From CAYTNY01 sp964439215 (lineage in GTDB: Bacteria; Oederibacteriota; PGYV01; CAYTNY01), in NCBI GenBank assembly GCA_964439215.1, contig CAYTNY010000003.1, positions 1 to 54,025 of the forward strand: a DNA stretch of 54,025 bases. The letters run 5' to 3'. Position numbers and translations under genes: made by a program. Of this stretch, positions 16,334 to 25,464 are shown one piece after another. Position 1 is the stretch's first letter; the number at the start of each line of letters is the position of its first letter. Under the pieces are notes generated by a model. It ran no database searches. It was not told the DNA's origin and saw only the letters and a program-made list of their open reading frames with translations.

Positions 16334-16756
16334 TTATTTGATCTTAATTTCTTTTGGTTTTTTGGCTTCTGTTTTCGGGATCGTCAGAGAAAGTTCGCCG
16401 TTCTCATATTTCGCATCAATTTTTTCCGTGTCTATGTCTTTGGGCAGCATAAACCTTCTTTCAAACGAACCATAGGATCTTTCATAATAATGATATTTCC
16501 TTTTTTCATCATCTTTGGTTTCTTCGTGTTTTCTTTCGCCGGTGATCCTTAAAACACCGTCATCAACTTCAATTTTGATGTCTTCCTGTTTCATTCCGGG
16601 AAGGTCGGCTTTTACCATGTAGTTGTCATTGTTTTCAACAATGTCAACTGCGGGGGACAGTTTTGACGATGGAAGGTCATTAGTGAAGAATTCATCGAAA
16701 AAATCCGCAAAAACATCTCTTTTCTGTGGTTCTGTGTTTCTTTTTGCAAGTTTCAT
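16334..16756 (-). CDS. Small heat-shock protein, Hsp20/alpha-crystallin family
   Basis: A 140-residue ATP-independent chaperone. The start is the ATG at 16756: the sequence GGAGGTGA just upstream is its ribosome binding site, and an ATG five codons earlier overlaps that site. The alpha-crystallin domain runs from about 35 to 130, with PAVDIVENNDNYMVKADLPGM, GVLRITGERKHEE, and GSFERRFMLPKDID leading to ENGELSLTIPK. The C-terminal IKIK provides the I-x-I-type tail used for oligomer contacts. It is divergent from clpB, with which Hsp20 proteins cooperate in disaggregation. Confidence 0.95.
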   Translation of the reverse strand: MKLAKRNTEPQKRDVFADFFDEFFTNDLPSSKLSPAVDIVENNDNYMVKADLPGMKQEDIKIEVDDGVLRITGERKHEETKDDEKRKYHYYERSYGSFERRFMLPKDIDTEKIDAKYENGELSLTIPKTEAKKPKEIKIK

Positions 16757-16887
16757 TGTTCTCACCTCCATAATTTTTTTTACCCGGGCATTTCTAAATT
16801 AAAACATGCATAAATCATGCCGCAGCGGTAATTATGAAAAGTATTAAAAAAAATATTATATACCGGAACATATAAAAATTTAATGTG

Positions 16888-16915
16888 TTGAAATGTAACA
16901 TTGCTGTTGTAAAAT
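16888..16915 (+). promoter_or_regulatory. Candidate promoter in the hsp20-clpB divergent region
   Basis: In the 282-nt region between hsp20 and clpB, TTGAAA (16888-16893), a 16-nt spacer and TAAAAT (16910-16915) read toward clpB. A second possibility is TTGCGG-N18-TATATT at 16979-17008. I found no CIRCE (TTAGCACTC-N9-GAGTGCTAA) or HAIR repeat, so HrcA/HspR control is not supported by this sequence. Confidence 0.3.
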
Positions 16916-17038
16916 AGAACATAAGAAATACGAAAATGCAACAATCGGAGCATAAAGATAAATTCTAAGTGTTTTTTTTTGCGGCATACTGATTGCATAT
17001 ATTATATTAACAATACGTTATAAAAAGGAGGCTCTAAA

Positions 17039-19609
17039 ATGGTGCCAATGGAAAAAATGACAATAAAAGCACAGGAAGCAGTTCAGAATGCTCATACACT
17101 TGCGGGTGAATATGGAAACCAGCAGATTACTGAAGAGCACCTGTTGTACAGTATATTAAGCGATGAAGAAGGCGCGGCAAAAAACATACTGCTTAAAACA
17201 GGCGCTGATATTGAACTTTTAAAAGAAAAAACAAAAACAGAACTGGAAAAAGCCGCAAAAGTATCGGGTGTATCACAGATATATATTTCAGATTCACTTA
17301 ATAAAATACTTGAAAATTCTCTGAAAAAAGCCCGGGAGCTTAAAGATGATTTTATAAATACAGAACATTTTATTCTGGCGATTGCAGCGGATAAAAAAAG
17401 TATTCTGGCTGATGCCGGTATTACGGAAAAAAACCTGCTTGCCGCAATGAAAGAAATAAGAGGAGGGCACAGGATAACAGATGCATCGCCGGAGGATAAA
17501 TATCAGTCGCTTAAAAAATACGGACGCGACCTTGTTGAACTGGCAAGTCTGGGAAAACTTGATCCCGTAATAGGAAGGGATGGTGAGATACGCAGGGTAA
17601 TGCAGGTGCTTTCCAGAAGAACAAAAAATAATCCTATTCTGATAGGAGAGGCCGGAGTCGGCAAGACTGCAATTGCAGAAGGCGTTGCCATCAGGATCGT
17701 AAAAGGCGATGTTCCGGAAGGCCTGAAGAATAAAAAGGTTGTGGCCCTCGATATAGGATCGCTGCTCGCCGGTGCTAAATTCAGGGGTGAATTTGAAGAA
17801 CGTCTTAAAGCGGTTGTAAAGGAAGTTGTAAAAGCAGAAGGGAGCATAATACTTTTTATAGATGAAATGCATACGCTTGTAGGGGCAGGAAAAACCGATG
17901 GCGCAATGGATGCGGCGAATATACTTAAACCTGCGCTTGCAAGAGGCGAACTGCGCGCCATAGGCGCCACGACACTGAAGGAATACAGGCTTTATATAGA
18001 AAAGGATCCCGCACTGGAAAGAAGATTTCAGCCGGTAGTGGTGCCGGAACCGTCTGTAGAGGATACTGTTTCAATATTGCGGGGAATCAAAGAAAAATAT
18101 GAGGTTCATCACGGGGTGCGTATAAAAGATGAGGCGCTTATTTCGGCGGCACAGCTGTCGGCTCGTTATATACAGGGAAGGTTTCTGCCGGATAAAGCAA
18201 TAGATCTTGTGGATGAAGCCGCGTCAAAAATTAAAATAGAGATAGAGTCAATGCCGGAAGAGGTTGATTCTCTGGAGAGAAAAATAAAGCAGATTGAGAT
18301 AGAAAAGCAGGGACTTAAAAACGAGGCCCGCACCGCAGAAATTAACGATAAAATATTATCGCTTGAAAAGCAGGCGGCGGACCTGAATGAACAAAAGTCC
18401 GCGGTCGCCGCAAAATGGCAGGAAGAAAAGAAAACTATTGATACGCTCAGAAAACTAAAATCTGAAATCGATGACCTTAAAACACAGGAAGAGCGCCATG
18501 AAAGAGAAGGAGAACTTGAAAAGGCAGCGAAGATAAAATACGGAATTCTTGTGGAAAAGGAAAAAGAACTGGAAAAAATGGAAAAGAACCTTAACTACGG
18601 CGAAAATGAAAAAAGGCTGCTAAAAGAAGAAGTTGAAGAAGAAGATATAGCGGAAGTTATATCAAACTGGACGGGTATTCCGGTGTCAAAAATGCTGGAA
18701 GCGGAAACACAAAAACTGCTTAAAATGGAAGAGCGTCTGGAAAAAAGAGTAGTCGGACAGAAACGCGCCATAGATGCTGTTTCAAATTCTATAAGACGTT
18801 CGCGTGCAGGCGTATCAGATGCAGCAAAACCCATGGGTGTTTTTCTTTTTTTAGGGCCCACAGGGGTAGGCAAAACAGAATTGGCAAAAGCGCTTGCTGA
18901 ATTTTTGTTTGACGATGAACATGCAATGCTGAGATATGATATGTCTGAATATATGGAAAAACATGAAGTATCAAAGCTTGTAGGAGCGCCTCCGGGATAT
19001 GTGGGCTATGAAGAAGGCGGGCAGCTTACGGAGAAAGTAAGGCGCAGGCCTTATTCTGTAATACTTTTTGATGAAATTGAAAAGGCTCATCCGGATGTGT
19101 TTAATATCCTGCTTCAGGTTTTTGATGACGGCAGGCTTACGGATGGACAGGGTAAAACAGTTGATTTTTCCAATACAGTTATAATTCTTACGTCAAATAT
19201 CGCAACATCAGTAATTTCCGCAATGGATGAAAAAGATCCTGATTTTAATGTGAAAGTAAATGCAGAACTGAAAAAATATTTCAGGCCGGAATTTTTAAAC
19301 AGGCTTGATGATGTTATAGTATTTCACAGGCTTTTAAGAGAGCATATAAAAGAAATAGTGGAAATACAGCTGCGCGGACTTAAACAGAGGCTTTCATCCC
19401 GTAAAATAAATATTGAATTGACGGAAAACGCAAAGAGCTTTCTGGCATCAGAAGGCTATGATGAGCAGTTTGGCGCGCGTCCCTTGAAAAGAGCTCTTCA
19501 AAAATATATTGAAAATGAGCTGGCAAGGCGTATTCTGGAGGGCCAGGTAATCCAGGGCAGCAGTATAACAGCTGATGAAAAAGACGGGGAAATAATATTT
19601 AAGACCTGA
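17039..19609 (+). CDS. clpB: ClpB disaggregase (Hsp100)
   Basis: An 856-residue AAA+ chaperone that pulls apart aggregated proteins with DnaK. Order of domains: the Clp N-terminal double repeat (1-140); AAA1 with Walker A GEAGVGKTA (about 203) and FIDEMHTLVGAG; the long coiled-coil middle domain (about 400-530, a Lys/Glu-rich heptad region); AAA2 with GPTGVGKTE (about 607), YDMSEYMEKHEVSKLVGAPP and ILFDEIEKAHPDV; and a C-terminal small domain. AAGGAGG at 17025-17031 precedes the ATG. Length matches ClpB (about 860); the middle domain excludes ClpA. It is encoded next to and divergently from hsp20. Confidence 0.97.
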   Translation: MVPMEKMTIKAQEAVQNAHTLAGEYGNQQITEEHLLYSILSDEEGAAKNILLKTGADIELLKEKTKTELEKAAKVSGVSQIYISDSLNKILENSLKKARELKDDFINTEHFILAIAADKKSILADAGITEKNLLAAMKEIRGGHRITDASPEDKYQSLKKYGRDLVELASLGKLDPVIGRDGEIRRVMQVLSRRTKNNPILIGEAGVGKTAIAEGVAIRIVKGDVPEGLKNKKVVALDIGSLLAGAKFRGEFEERLKAVVKEVVKAEGSIILFIDEMHTLVGAGKTDGAMDAANILKPALARGELRAIGATTLKEYRLYIEKDPALERRFQPVVVPEPSVEDTVSILRGIKEKYEVHHGVRIKDEALISAAQLSARYIQGRFLPDKAIDLVDEAASKIKIEIESMPEEVDSLERKIKQIEIEKQGLKNEARTAEINDKILSLEKQAADLNEQKSAVAAKWQEEKKTIDTLRKLKSEIDDLKTQEERHEREGELEKAAKIKYGILVEKEKELEKMEKNLNYGENEKRLLKEEVEEEDIAEVISNWTGIPVSKMLEAETQKLLKMEERLEKRVVGQKRAIDAVSNSIRRSRAGVSDAAKPMGVFLFLGPTGVGKTELAKALAEFLFDDEHAMLRYDMSEYMEKHEVSKLVGAPPGYVGYEEGGQLTEKVRRRPYSVILFDEIEKAHPDVFNILLQVFDDGRLTDGQGKTVDFSNTVIILTSNIATSVISAMDEKDPDFNVKVNAELKKYFRPEFLNRLDDVIVFHRLLREHIKEIVEIQLRGLKQRLSSRKINIELTENAKSFLASEGYDEQFGARPLKRALQKYIENELARRILEGQVIQGSSITADEKDGEIIFKT

Positions 19610-19717
19610 AAACCGCATAAATTACGCAGTTTATAAAAGGCAGTTCAAAAACTGTTAAAATATTTTAAAAGCAGCAATTATTTTTATATTTTATCTAAGC
19701 CCAAAATTTATTTTTTC

Positions 19718-19745
19718 TTGACATTAAAAAAAAAAGCTATAAAAT
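19718..19745 (+). promoter_or_regulatory. Strong sigma-70-type promoter upstream of a decayed ORF and the TPR gene
   Basis: TTGACA (19718-19723), a 16-nt spacer made mostly of A, and TAAAAT (19740-19745). The -35 is perfect. The predicted start near 19752 is about 430 nt upstream of the TPR gene. The intervening sequence holds only a disrupted ORF, so the promoter either drove that former gene, serves the TPR gene with a long leader, or makes an untranslated RNA. Confidence 0.55.
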
Positions 19746-19820
19746 ACTACTGTTTTATATTGTAATTTAACAGCAGGCAAAAATTATTTTTATGATGAAG
19801 AAAAAAATGAAATTACAGCA

Positions 19821-20187
19821 ATGAAACTCTTAAAAAAGGTATTTATACCATAATTTTTTGAAAGAAAAATGCGGACAATACGATCTGTTTAAAAAACCGG
19901 ATTTTAGACCTGTTATAAAAAAAGATGCCGAATAAGGATGGCTTGCGGAGCATATGTTAATGATGTATGTGAAAGAGCCGGAAGGAAGAAAATCATATTT
20001 TGCGGGAGTGTATATTTCAATGTACGGAAAAGCATATACGGCAATGGCAGAGGGCGAAATCATAGGAAGAGATTCCGATCTATCGGTTTCTGTAAGAGAA
20101 TGGGATCATAGTGTTATTATAATGAACGTTTTTATAGAATATGAAACAACCTTAAAAATTACAGTCAGAAAAAGCCGGTTATGTTAA
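19821..20187 (+). pseudogene. Remnant of a small gene with disrupted frame, or short unrecognised ORF
   Basis: In the 571-nt gap after clpB, an ATG at 19821 begins MKLLKKGIYT and soon stops. A coding-like stretch in another frame (LKEKCGQYDLFKKPDFRP...) reaches TAA at 19933-19935. In that same frame the sequence continues to 20187, including 77 residues from ATG 19954 (MLMMYVKEPEGRKSYFAGVY...). One in-frame stop and one frameshift would therefore join all three parts into a protein of about 120 residues. I do not recognise the family. It could be a decayed gene, or the 19954-20187 part could be a real small protein. It overlaps the TPR gene start by 7 nt. Confidence 0.35.
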
Positions 20188-21386
20188 ACCGCCGGACCTG
20201 CAGTAAAAAAATCAGAAAGAGTATTTTTATTGAAAAAACAGCGGTTTTTCTTTTCTTTTTTTTATTTATTTCACTTGGAATGTCAAATGCTCCCAAAACC
20301 GAGGAATATTACTGCGGGAAAATACTTGAATATATGAAAAAGAGTGAATATGTAAAAGCCGGTGAACTGATAGAAAAAGGGCTGGATAAACATCCTTCAA
20401 GTTCGGAACTTTATACTCTTTCGGGGGCATTATTTTTAAAAAGAAAAGAGTATGAAAGAGCTCTGGATGATCTTTCAAAGGCGGTAATGCTTGATAAACT
20501 TAATGCAAAAGCCGTAATGTACACCGGCGCGGTCTACCATCATCTTAAGGATAAGCGGGCCGTTTCTTTTCTTGAACAGGCGGTTTCAATGGATAAAAAC
20601 TTAAAAGAAGCATATCCTATGCTGGGAATGGAATATTTAAGAAATGGTGATATAAGAAAAGGTTCTGAAATATTAAACCGGGCCGCAGCGGAGGCATTTG
20701 AAAATGGAGACATGAAAACAGCAGAGAAACTGACAACAGAGGTTCTGCGCAGGGATCCGTCAAACGCGGAGACTTTTATTAATTCAGGCGATATACTGTA
20801 TTTTTATGGTGATAAGGAAAATGCGGCGAAAAGCTGGTATTTTTCCATAAAAAACAATCCTGAAAAACCTGAAGCGTATATACGCCTCGGAAAACTTTAT
20901 CTGGATGAATCAGAATATAAGGCGTGTGTGGATATTATTGAAAAATACACCAATAAATTTCCGGAATGCAGTATACCGGAAGTTTATTATTACAGGGGAA
21001 ACGCGTATTTTTCTCTGGGGGAATATCAGAAAGGCAAAAATATCCTGGAGGAAGGAATAAAAAAAGCGCCGGATTTTGCAGAAAATTACACTCTTTTGGG
21101 GTCTTATTATATAGATAAAGGGGATGTTGAACAGGGTATTACACTGATAAAAGAAGGACTCCGGATAAATCCAAAGGATGCAAAAGCTCTTTTATTTGCA
21201 GCATCATATGAAGCAGGCAGAGAAAAGTATAAGAAAGCTGTCCGGTATATTGAGCAGGCTGAAAAAGCAGATCCGGAATACAGCAGTGTTTACACAATAG
21301 GAGCGGAAATATACAGAAAAGCAGGACGATATATTAAAGCCTGGATGTATGACAGAAAAGCAAAGCAGCTGCGCGGTTTTAAATAA
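20181..21386 (+). CDS. Exported or membrane-anchored TPR-repeat protein
   Basis: A 401-residue protein with an N-terminal basic segment and one hydrophobic helix (AVFLFFFLFISLGMS), acting as a signal peptide or anchor. From about residue 50 to the end it is built of tandem 34-residue tetratricopeptide repeats, for example YTLSGALFLKRKEYERALDDLSKA, YIRLGKLYLDESEYKACVDI and YTLLGSYYIDKGDVEQGITL. Such proteins are scaffolds for envelope complexes; no enzymatic domain is visible. No clear ribosome binding site precedes the ATG at 20181, so the true start may differ slightly. The gene ends one base before the convergent nitronate monooxygenase gene. Confidence 0.75.
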   Translation: MLNRRTCSKKIRKSIFIEKTAVFLFFFLFISLGMSNAPKTEEYYCGKILEYMKKSEYVKAGELIEKGLDKHPSSSELYTLSGALFLKRKEYERALDDLSKAVMLDKLNAKAVMYTGAVYHHLKDKRAVSFLEQAVSMDKNLKEAYPMLGMEYLRNGDIRKGSEILNRAAAEAFENGDMKTAEKLTTEVLRRDPSNAETFINSGDILYFYGDKENAAKSWYFSIKNNPEKPEAYIRLGKLYLDESEYKACVDIIEKYTNKFPECSIPEVYYYRGNAYFSLGEYQKGKNILEEGIKKAPDFAENYTLLGSYYIDKGDVEQGITLIKEGLRINPKDAKALLFAASYEAGREKYKKAVRYIEQAEKADPEYSSVYTIGAEIYRKAGRYIKAWMYDRKAKQLRGFK

Positions 21387-21387
21387 C

Positions 21388-22476
21388 TTAAGCTTTTGAC
21401 AGCTCTTTTTCCGCCTCGGCGGTCAACTCATCTATAAGTTCCTTTACCGTTACTATTTTATTTACTTTATCAACATTGGATCCGGCAAAGGCAAAACCTT
21501 CATTAAGATCACCCATAGCGGCGTTTGTAAGCGCATCCGCGATGCAATAAGGGGATTCTTTGGGTTTGCATGTTTTCAGGCATAGATAATTGCATTTAAA
21601 ATCAACTTCACCTTTTGCGGCTCTTTTTAGAAAATCATTTTTAATGGCTCTTCCGGGCATACCTACAGGGCTTTTTATAATAATTATATCATCGGCTTTT
21701 GCTTTAATATAAGCCTGTTTAAAAGCATCGTCGGCATCACATTCTTCTGTTGCGACAAAACGCGTGCCGAGCTGGACCCCTGATGCTCCGAGTTTTATGA
21801 ACTTTGCTATATCTTTTCCGTCAAAAATACCGCCTGCGGCTATTACGGGTATTTTTACTCCGGTTTCTTTTTCGTATTTATCCGCAACTTTTAAAACATC
21901 GCCGAGAAGATCTTCAAGTTTTGGCGCCGCTGCATCCGATTTTAAATCATCATAACTGAAACCTATATGTCCGCCCGCTAGCGGCCCCTCAATAACTATT
22001 GCGTCGGGAATGCGGTTATATTTTCTTATCCATGTTTTTGTTATAAGTTCAGCAACCCGCCCTGAAGATACAATAGGAGCTATTTTTGTGTCATAACCTT
22101 TTACAAGCGACGGAAGATTCATGGGAAGGCCCGCGCCTGAAAAAATAATATCAGCGCCGTTTTCACATGATGTATGCACAAAAGCGGCATAACTGCTTAA
22201 GGCAACCAGAATATTAACGGCTATTATGCCTTTTGTCATTGATTTTGCCATTTTTAAATGTGAGGCAAGCTCTGTGACATCCGCCGCCATATGAGCTTCT
22301 ATGTTTTTTCTGTCTTTTATTCTGTCGCTTTTTATTGCAGCGGATATTGTTCCTACTGCTCCGCAGTTTGCGACCGCAGAGGAAAGTTTTTCCATGGATA
22401 TTTTAATACCCATTCCGCCCTGTACTATAGGCGGATAAATATTTAAATTTCCAATTTTTAGTTCCGGTAATTTCAT
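21388..22476 (-). CDS. Nitronate monooxygenase / FabK-like FMN enzyme
   Basis: A 362-residue FMN-dependent TIM-barrel protein of the nitronate monooxygenase (2-nitropropane dioxygenase) family, which also includes the enoyl-ACP reductase FabK. Visible: PPIVQGGMGIKIS at the start, GPLAGGHIGF (active-site His region), IPVIAAGGIFDGKDIAKFIKLGASGVQLGTRFVA (FMN phosphate binding) and a C-terminal region with CNYLCLKTCKPKESPYCIADAL. The Cys-rich C-terminal segment is typical of a subgroup common in anaerobes. FabK-type fatty-acid reduction is possible, which would suit the lipid genes upstream. It has its own promoter (22512-22541) and may be expressed separately. Confidence 0.8.
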   Translation of the reverse strand: MKLPELKIGNLNIYPPIVQGGMGIKISMEKLSSAVANCGAVGTISAAIKSDRIKDRKNIEAHMAADVTELASHLKMAKSMTKGIIAVNILVALSSYAAFVHTSCENGADIIFSGAGLPMNLPSLVKGYDTKIAPIVSSGRVAELITKTWIRKYNRIPDAIVIEGPLAGGHIGFSYDDLKSDAAAPKLEDLLGDVLKVADKYEKETGVKIPVIAAGGIFDGKDIAKFIKLGASGVQLGTRFVATEECDADDAFKQAYIKAKADDIIIIKSPVGMPGRAIKNDFLKRAAKGEVDFKCNYLCLKTCKPKESPYCIADALTNAAMGDLNEGFAFAGSNVDKVNKIVTVKELIDELTAEAEKELSKA

Positions 22477-22511
22477 TCTACACGTCCTCTCATTTTAATT
22501 TATCAGTTATA

Positions 22512-22541
22512 ATTATAACATGTTATTTTCATATATGCCAA
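22512..22541 (-). promoter_or_regulatory. Promoter for the nitronate monooxygenase gene
   Basis: On the - strand TTGGCA (complement of 22536-22541), an 18-nt spacer and TATAAT (complement of 22512-22517) lie about 35 nt upstream of the start codon. The leader carries GAGAGG as ribosome binding site. This separates the gene from the upstream PHP gene. Confidence 0.5.
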
Positions 22542-22576
22542 AAAATATATAAAAAAAATCATGAAAAAAGGCTGAT

Positions 22577-23383
22577 TCAGAAAACTTTAAATCTTTTTAC
22601 TTTTTCAACCAAAAGGTCCCAGTGGTTTTTGAAGGTCCAATAATTGCCGCCATAAAAAGTTTTATGTTCTTTTATTGCCCGGCGGAAATCTTCTTCGGTT
22701 TTACCCGGGAAAAGCGTATAAGCATCGCCGATACCTTCTTTGGAATGTGAATCAGACCCGCCTGTTACAGACAGTTTCCACAGCTGTTTGTTTACTGATT
22801 GTGCTTTTGAGTCGGTTATTTTGCCTGCTATAGCCGGATTTATCAGTTCAACTGCGTCAAAATAAACATCAGGATCTTTATGGCTCATTATTGATTTAAA
22901 AGCCTGCTGCCCGACTGAAGTTGTAAGCCAGGAAAGAGGATGCGGAACAATTGCAATGCCGCCCTGCGCGTGTATCTCTTTAAGGGTATCAGCAAGGCCC
23001 GTATATCTTTTTATTCTTTTTTTCATAAAAAGCCCTATAAGATGCCCTTTTAATGTTGAAACTTCTTCGCCTATTATAACTTTTATTCTGCAGCCGCTGT
23101 CTTCGGCGTATTTTTTGGCTCTGGCCGCGCCTTTTATCTGATCGTGGTCCGTGATTGCTATCAGATCAAGATCTGTTTCTTTTTCTACATAATCAATAAT
23201 ATCCTCCGGTTTATCTATGGCATCACCGATGGATGTATGTATATGATAATCTATTTTTCCGTAACCATGCAGTGTATTCTGAGGTATAAATTCCATATAT
23301 TCATTTACGACGTGCCCTGCGGGAGGCGGCTGTGTGAAACGGCCTCTTTTTTTATTTTTCTGTACAGTTGTATTTTCAGTCAT
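22577..23383 (-). CDS. PHP-domain metal-dependent phosphoesterase
   Basis: A 268-residue PHP (polymerase and histidinol phosphatase) domain protein. Metal-site motifs: DYHIHTSIGD (His47, His49), LDLIAITDHDQIKGA, IIGEEVSTLKGHLIGLF, IAIVPHPLSW and VTGGSDSHSKEGIGDAY. The overall form is like YciV/TrpH phosphoesterases, but with an extra N-terminal segment of about 40 residues containing QPPPAGH. It lies 54 nt after the second acyltransferase of the inositol-lipid operon. In that context it is a candidate for a phosphatidylinositol-phosphate or other phosphate-removing step; that link is inference only. GGAG precedes the ATG. Confidence 0.75.
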   Translation of the reverse strand: MTENTTVQKNKKRGRFTQPPPAGHVVNEYMEFIPQNTLHGYGKIDYHIHTSIGDAIDKPEDIIDYVEKETDLDLIAITDHDQIKGAARAKKYAEDSGCRIKVIIGEEVSTLKGHLIGLFMKKRIKRYTGLADTLKEIHAQGGIAIVPHPLSWLTTSVGQQAFKSIMSHKDPDVYFDAVELINPAIAGKITDSKAQSVNKQLWKLSVTGGSDSHSKEGIGDAYTLFPGKTEEDFRRAIKEHKTFYGGNYWTFKNHWDLLVEKVKRFKVF

Positions 23384-23437
23384 AATAAACTCCGGTTTAT
23401 TTTTGAATAAAAAAGGAACAAAGATGTTCTTGAAAAA

Positions 23438-24301
23438 TTATTTTTTCCAGAAATCCCTGAACATATACCATTGCTCGGGAAATTTCATAATAAGTTTTTC
23501 CGATTCATTCAGTATTTTTTGCGTTAAAATCTGTATATCATAATTATAGTTCCCTGATGGTTTAAAGTCAATTATTTTCCCCGGATTGCCGTAGAATTTA
23601 TTTTTGTCTCTTACGGCGCATCCGAGCATTACTTCGGCTCCGGTTTTCAGAACAATTGCGGCTGCAGTGCCTGCAACAAAAGTTTTTTTGCCGAAAAACT
23701 CCGCTTCAACGCCTCTTTTATCGGCGCGGGAAACCGGTCTGTCCACAAGAATATTTAAAATCCCGTTTGTATTAAGACAGCGGTATGCGTCTTTCAGGTT
23801 TTTGTTTGGAAGAATGACTTTTATGCCGTATTTTCCGCGTGTTTCCTGTATAAATCTTGAATATCCGCCGCCCAGATCATCTGCAATGGCGCATACATTA
23901 TCATAATGGCCGGATATGGCCAGACCCGCAATGTCCCAGTTGGAAAAATGCAGCGTGCACATAACAAGGCCTTTGCCTTTTGAAAGAGCGGTGTTGATAG
24001 TTTCTTTATTCCGCATTTCAGGAACCATTCCTTTTTTTACCATTTTATTCAGATAAAGAAATTCCGCGTTAAACATACCATAATTTTTAAAATTCTGTTT
24101 CATGACGTTTTTTATTTCTTCGGGGCGTGCGGGTCTTCCGAATTTTTTTGAGAGAATTATATTGTAGTTTTTATATACATTATCCCTTTTTTCTTTCCAC
24201 AGCATAAAAACAATTGATGTTGCGGCTGCGCCGGCCCAATAAAGAAATTTAAGAGGGATAAGCGTTATAAGAAAAACCAAAACTTTCAGCAGATAATACA
24301 T
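23438..24301 (-). CDS. LpxL/PatA-superfamily acyltransferase (second of two)
   Basis: A 287-residue membrane-associated acyltransferase of the HtrB/LpxL lysophospholipid acyltransferase superfamily. I chose the ATG whose A is at 24301, because it forms a TAATG overlap with the preceding glycosyltransferase stop; an upstream ATG at 24337 would add 12 residues. An N-terminal hydrophobic helix precedes the catalytic H-x4-D, LHFSNWD (His118, Asp123). Downstream motifs are VDRPVSRADKRGVEAEFFGK and the C-terminal KFPEQWYMFRDFW. LpxL homologues acylate lipid A; PatA homologues acylate phosphatidylinositol mannosides. The operon context favours the latter type of acceptor, but a lipid A role cannot be excluded. 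Confidence 0.8.
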   Translation of the reverse strand: MYYLLKVLVFLITLIPLKFLYWAGAAATSIVFMLWKEKRDNVYKNYNIILSKKFGRPARPEEIKNVMKQNFKNYGMFNAEFLYLNKMVKKGMVPEMRNKETINTALSKGKGLVMCTLHFSNWDIAGLAISGHYDNVCAIADDLGGGYSRFIQETRGKYGIKVILPNKNLKDAYRCLNTNGILNILVDRPVSRADKRGVEAEFFGKKTFVAGTAAAIVLKTGAEVMLGCAVRDKNKFYGNPGKIIDFKPSGNYNYDIQILTQKILNESEKLIMKFPEQWYMFRDFWKK

Positions 24302-25464
24302 TATTTTTTCACTGATCTGCGGTTGTTTTTTTTCCATATTTCATGGTAAAACGCTATGTTTTTTTTAGCTATATTTTCCCATGAAAGTCTTTTGGCTTTT
24401 CTTCTTCCGTTTGTTCCCAGTTCCCGCATTATTTCCGGATGCCTTAAAAGAAGTTCAAACATTTCATAAAGATCGTGTACATCACGCGGTTTTGCGAGAA
24501 GTCCGTCCTCAAGATTTGCCACAACATCATTGTAACCGTTTATATTAAAGGCAATTACAGGAAGTCTGGCGGACATGGCTTCTAAAAGCACTATGCCGAA
24601 TGACTCTCCGAAAAGAGCGGTGGAGCTGTATATATGGGATGTTCTGTAATAACACGGCAGGGCGTTTGTTGATACAAAACCCTCAAAATGAATATCCGGA
24701 ATATTGTGTGCTTTACAGTACTGCATAAGTTTTTTGCCGAGTGGGCCCTTGCCTACAATTATCAGGCGTATATTGTTATAATTTTCCCTAAGCTGTTTAA
24801 ATGCTTTTATAAGATATATAAGGCCTTTTCGCTTTTCTATTCTGCCCGTAAAAAGTATATTTATTTTACCATCGTTGTATTTTTCTATTTTCGGGCCCTT
24901 TGAGCAGAAACGGTTTATATCAACGCCGTTCGGTATTATTTCTATGTCAGGGCCGTGAAAATATTTTGTTATGGAGCTTTTTGCGGAAGGGGAAACCGCT
25001 ATTTTACCGTGAAGTTTTCCCCAAAGCGGAGCAATAAAGCCGGAAGAACATTTGTACCAGAGATTGGAGTCGAAATTCGCGTGAAAAGTGGCGATATTAA
25101 CAGAGTCAGAATATTTTATTATATCGTGTGATAAAAAAGGCACAAAAGGCTCCTGCATATGTATTATATCAAATTTATGCTTGGCAAGGGCCTGCTTAAC
25201 TTTTTCACCGCGGCGTATAAGTATTATTCTTCCTGTTGAGCCGTTTACTTTGAAAGGCACTCCGTGTCCAAGCCGGATGACATCTTTTTCATCGCGCGAG
25301 GTTTTGGCTTTGCCGTTTGTGAAACCTCCGGTAATTACTTTTACAAGATAGCCCATATTTTTATATTCTTTTTTCAGATGATAGACATATTCCTGCACAC
25401 CTCCGTAAAGCGGATAGTAGTAAGGTGTTACTATAGCGATTTTATGAAAGGTTTTTTTTCTCAT
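24301..25464 (-). CDS. GT4 glycosyltransferase resembling phosphatidylinositol mannosyltransferase PimA
   Basis: A 387-residue GT-B enzyme. The start is the ATG at 25464, with GAGG 5 nt upstream; an upstream ATG adds 12 residues without such a site. The N-terminal PYYYPLYGGVQEYVYHL, the pattern VPFKVNGSTGRI, HMQEPFVPFLSHDI, ATFHAN and IAVSPSAKSSI parallel mycobacterial PimA segment by segment. The nucleotide-sugar half has GRIEKRKGL (Arg, Lys) and GESFGIVLLEAMSA (Glu), the GDP-mannose contacts. PimA adds mannose from GDP-mannose to position 2 of phosphatidylinositol at the inner membrane. Placement between two PatA-type acyltransferases and after ino1 and a CDP-alcohol phosphatidyltransferase supports this, though sugar and acceptor are unproven. 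Confidence 0.8.
   Translation of the reverse strand: MRKKTFHKIAIVTPYYYPLYGGVQEYVYHLKKEYKNMGYLVKVITGGFTNGKAKTSRDEKDVIRLGHGVPFKVNGSTGRIILIRRGEKVKQALAKHKFDIIHMQEPFVPFLSHDIIKYSDSVNIATFHANFDSNLWYKCSSGFIAPLWGKLHGKIAVSPSAKSSITKYFHGPDIEIIPNGVDINRFCSKGPKIEKYNDGKINILFTGRIEKRKGLIYLIKAFKQLRENYNNIRLIIVGKGPLGKKLMQYCKAHNIPDIHFEGFVSTNALPCYYRTSHIYSSTALFGESFGIVLLEAMSARLPVIAFNINGYNDVVANLEDGLLAKPRDVHDLYEMFELLLRHPEIMRELGTNGRRKAKRLSWENIAKKNIAFYHEIWKKNNRRSVKK

Noticed and set aside
16757..17038. CIRCE or HAIR operator between hsp20 and clpB
   Set aside because: Neither TTAGCACTC/GAGTGCTAA nor CTTGAGT/ACTCAAG repeats could be seen in the interval.
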